Shown piece by piece: positions 61,450 to 64,000 of a stretch of DNA of 64,000 bases. Below the pieces are notes generated by a model. The model did not search any database, had not been told where the DNA came from, and saw only the letters and a list, made by a program, of their open reading frames with translations. The position numbers and the translations under genes are program-made. Source of the stretch: Paraspadella gotoi (Eukaryota > Chaetognatha); assembly GCA_051294375.1 (NCBI GenBank), contig CM119264.1, forward strand, positions 9,112,764 to 9,176,763, read 5' to 3'. Position 1 is the first letter of the stretch. Each line of letters begins with the position of its first letter.

Positions 61450-64000
61450 GCATTTCGTGCCGCAGGCAGACCGAAAGGTCATCAGACCATATCGGGATCG
61501 ATTAGTATACATCGAAAGGCGAATTACAACTCTTGTGTGGCTACCTCTATCGTCGTATACTATTGTGTTGTACAAGAATCCTGACTATACGTTCTCTCCA
61601 ACCGAGAACCAGAAGAATCAACCTCATAAATATAGTGATGGGCGTTATTGTCAAAAATGCTATCGCGACGAGCAGTCGAGATCAAGTTAGTTTGAATAAG
61701 ATCCTCGAATATATAACAGTAATGTCGTATAGTTTTAAAAATGCGCGATAATTACTCAACTTATCGTTGATAGAAATCTTATATTGAAATGTAAAACTTA
61801 CCAATAGGGTGCCGGGGTTCAATTACGTTTAGTCTGTATAGAAGGCTCGTACTTTTATGGTAAGAATGCAAGGAGAATGTTATATTTCATATATCGATTA
61901 ACAAAGATTCGAAGGTTATCGTTCAATGACTTTTATCGTAGATGCTAGGATATCAACAAATATACAATTATTCCTGCTCAATAATGCATCACGGAAAATT
62001 ATGGTTTCAATTCCACGACTCCTATATAATAGAATGGTAATCTATTAAAAACTTGTGTTGTATGTATGTGGATTCTTGATCGCAAGCCATAACATGACTT
62101 TATATAGTAATTATGAGCATATAAATCAGACATCTCTCAAGAATGTGTTATTTATTGTATCTTTTTTGGTCAAATAATAACGGAATAATAGCTCATTAGA
62201 CAGATCGGATAAGCATGATTGAGAATGGATGAGATTAAATGAAGTTATAAATATGTATTTTCGATATATTTTTTTAATCAAGCATCTTTGAAGATCACAA
62301 AAGTGCTCTCGCAGGAAGAGGCAAAAGAATTATACTCTCTCTATGACAATTAGCATACTGTGTGGGGGGTGATATACAAACACCTTTCTTAACATTAAAC
62401 TTCTCTAGCCTTTCCTTCGTTGAACAGTTAAAAATACTCACCAATACAATTGCTCACTATCCTTGCTACTCATATTCTCACATCTACTCTTTGCTCCTAT
62501 TTCCTATCTTGGTTTATACCATTGCTCACATTTATACAAATTGATTCGTTGTAGTATGCGTGTAATACATGTTACTATAGACTCTGTACTACGCACAATC
62601 CGTGCCTCACTGAACGTATACGACGCTGGCCCGCCCTACCTATCGATGAATCTGTGATAGCCATTCGAAGCCGTGTTGAGACCTTCGGAGAACTATACCT
62701 ATATTGATATCACTGCTCCGTCCTGCTAACGTCCAGCTGACTTCGGACGAGAACCGCGATGAGATTCCAACAATGTTTCATGGTGTCAGCTCATTTATGC
62801 CGTCACTTGCTCTGTCATAGTCATTTCGTGATGCATTGTGATTTGTCTCGATATCTCTCTTTCTCGAAGGGGCTAGTGGTCAGTCAGTGTATATCAAGTT
62901 TTATTTTTATATCGTTAGCGTTCTCTCATATTCTAAAAATAATCTACTATACAGCACCAGGCTCTCGAGAGATGTCTGGACACATCTTTGGAATACTAAC
63001 AATTATTTTCTTTTGTTACCAGATAGCAAGCTGTTAATGACTAGTAGTCTAATAAGATGTTTAATTAAATTTATATTTCTCTCACTGGGTAGAATTAGTC
63101 TATTATCAAAATATCGGGACAAGTGAAATTTTGAGGACCAATGCAGCAAATGAAAAGATAAAGAATTTGGAAAAGAAAAATTATCGTATGGGTTTATATT
63201 GATTTTTCAATGAGATAATAATAGATAACTATTGTATCAATAATTCCTAGAGGCCATTCTAGTCGACTCAGTGATTACATTTAAGTCTCTCTCGACCAGG
63301 TGCTCTGCTTCGATTATCTATACTCACTTCGACCTGCACCTTACATTTTGTAATAGGACCTCCAATATCGTCCCTAATCATCCATCACTCAACCACAGTC
63401 AAATAACTCTCGACGATGCTCTCTATAGCATGTTACTCCTGTTGTCCTATCCACCATTCTCACGCTAATCGTGCATGGTAGCTTGCCCGTGGAATGATTA
63501 TGTCCTTGTCATTCTGGCGTTCTGTGTGATTCCGTCCTCCATCGCCTCCTTCTGCCTCAGTCGGCTCCGATCCGTCTCTTGACGAGCCGGACGACTTTTG
63601 GTACGCCGGCAGCTCACGCGAAGTCGCGAGTGCACGGACTGAATAACTGCTCTACATGACGCTCCGACGTCTAGTCCTTGTCACGATTCGGACAACACAA
63701 ATCGGAAAAAAATGGCTGATACAAAGGAGACTTGGCCGCTCATTAGTGGTACGGTTATGTGCGCAGGGTGTTCTAGTCGCGTCGAGGTGGTGGCTGATCG
63801 GATGGGAGGAAGGGAATTAAGAAACGAGCAGATACGACTAATCATTAGTAGATTGATTGAAAAATAACTTAAAATAATTTATGGATAGTTAAGTTATTAA
63901 GTTAGGTTATCAATTAGTATCGATTAATTATCAAGCAGACACTTCGTGGTTTATAAGATCACTCTCGCTAAGAAATTTGTACGTTATTATTATTATTGAA
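61450..64000. other. AT-rich sequence, nothing recognised
   Basis: No repeat, RNA gene or coding region that I can support. A short GC-richer patch at 63,450-63,830 resembles the texture of 58-61 kb. Confidence 0.4.

Overview
This window looks like an assembled piece of an AT-rich invertebrate animal genome. The evidence is a multi-exon LIM-domain gene with GT-AG introns, tRNA-derived SINEs, several MITE-like inverted-repeat elements and a very high load of (GA/CT)n and (GAC/GTC)n microsatellites. I cannot name the phylum or species. There is no sign of bacterial gene organisation.

Layout. 1-7,240: intergenic, dominated by microsatellites, (GAC)n/(CAA)n triplet arrays and a 55-bp minisatellite (6.3-6.7 kb). 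6,844-7,099: a 256-bp MITE-like element. 7,240-18,164, minus strand: the one gene I can support. It is the 3' part of a LIM protein: eleven exons give a Pro/Gln/Gly/Met-rich low-complexity region, then three C-terminal LIM zinc-binding domains and a short tail ending at a stop with downstream AATAAA signals. Its introns hold two MITE copies and long (CT)n tracts, one of which runs straight into a 3' splice site. The 5' end was not found. 18.2-26.2 kb: non-coding, with two tandem SINE copies (19.5-20.0 kb), pyrimidine-rich stretches and a cluster of AGGTCA-like motifs.

26.3-37.3 kb and 37.4-55.0 kb: two tandem duplications. Segment A (26.3-31.2 kb) repeats as a noisy copy at 31.3-37.3 kb. Segment B (37.4-46.2 kb) repeats at 46.2-55.0 kb. 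The copies differ mostly by scattered one- or few-base indels, and exactly 25-N gaps lie at 31,232 and 55,213. This is what uncorrected long-read gap filling produces, so they are more likely assembly artefacts than biology. Segment A carries a 610-bp foldback element with a perfect 10-bp target-site duplication and a second 281-bp inverted-repeat element. Segment B carries a SINE, a hammerhead-ribozyme-like core and a G-rich minisatellite.

55.4-64 kb: sequence of different texture, less repetitive and more GC-rich at 58.1-61.4 kb. It contains a tRNA-Phe-like gene with a damaged anticodon and a tRNA-like SINE head, plus fragmentary open frames I could not identify.

The most interesting items are the foldback element, the MITE family built round a CGCGAGTACTCGCG palindrome, the SINE core family, the hammerhead-like motif, and the use of (CT)n microsatellite as a polypyrimidine tract in the LIM gene. 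I found no operon-like or defence-like system.
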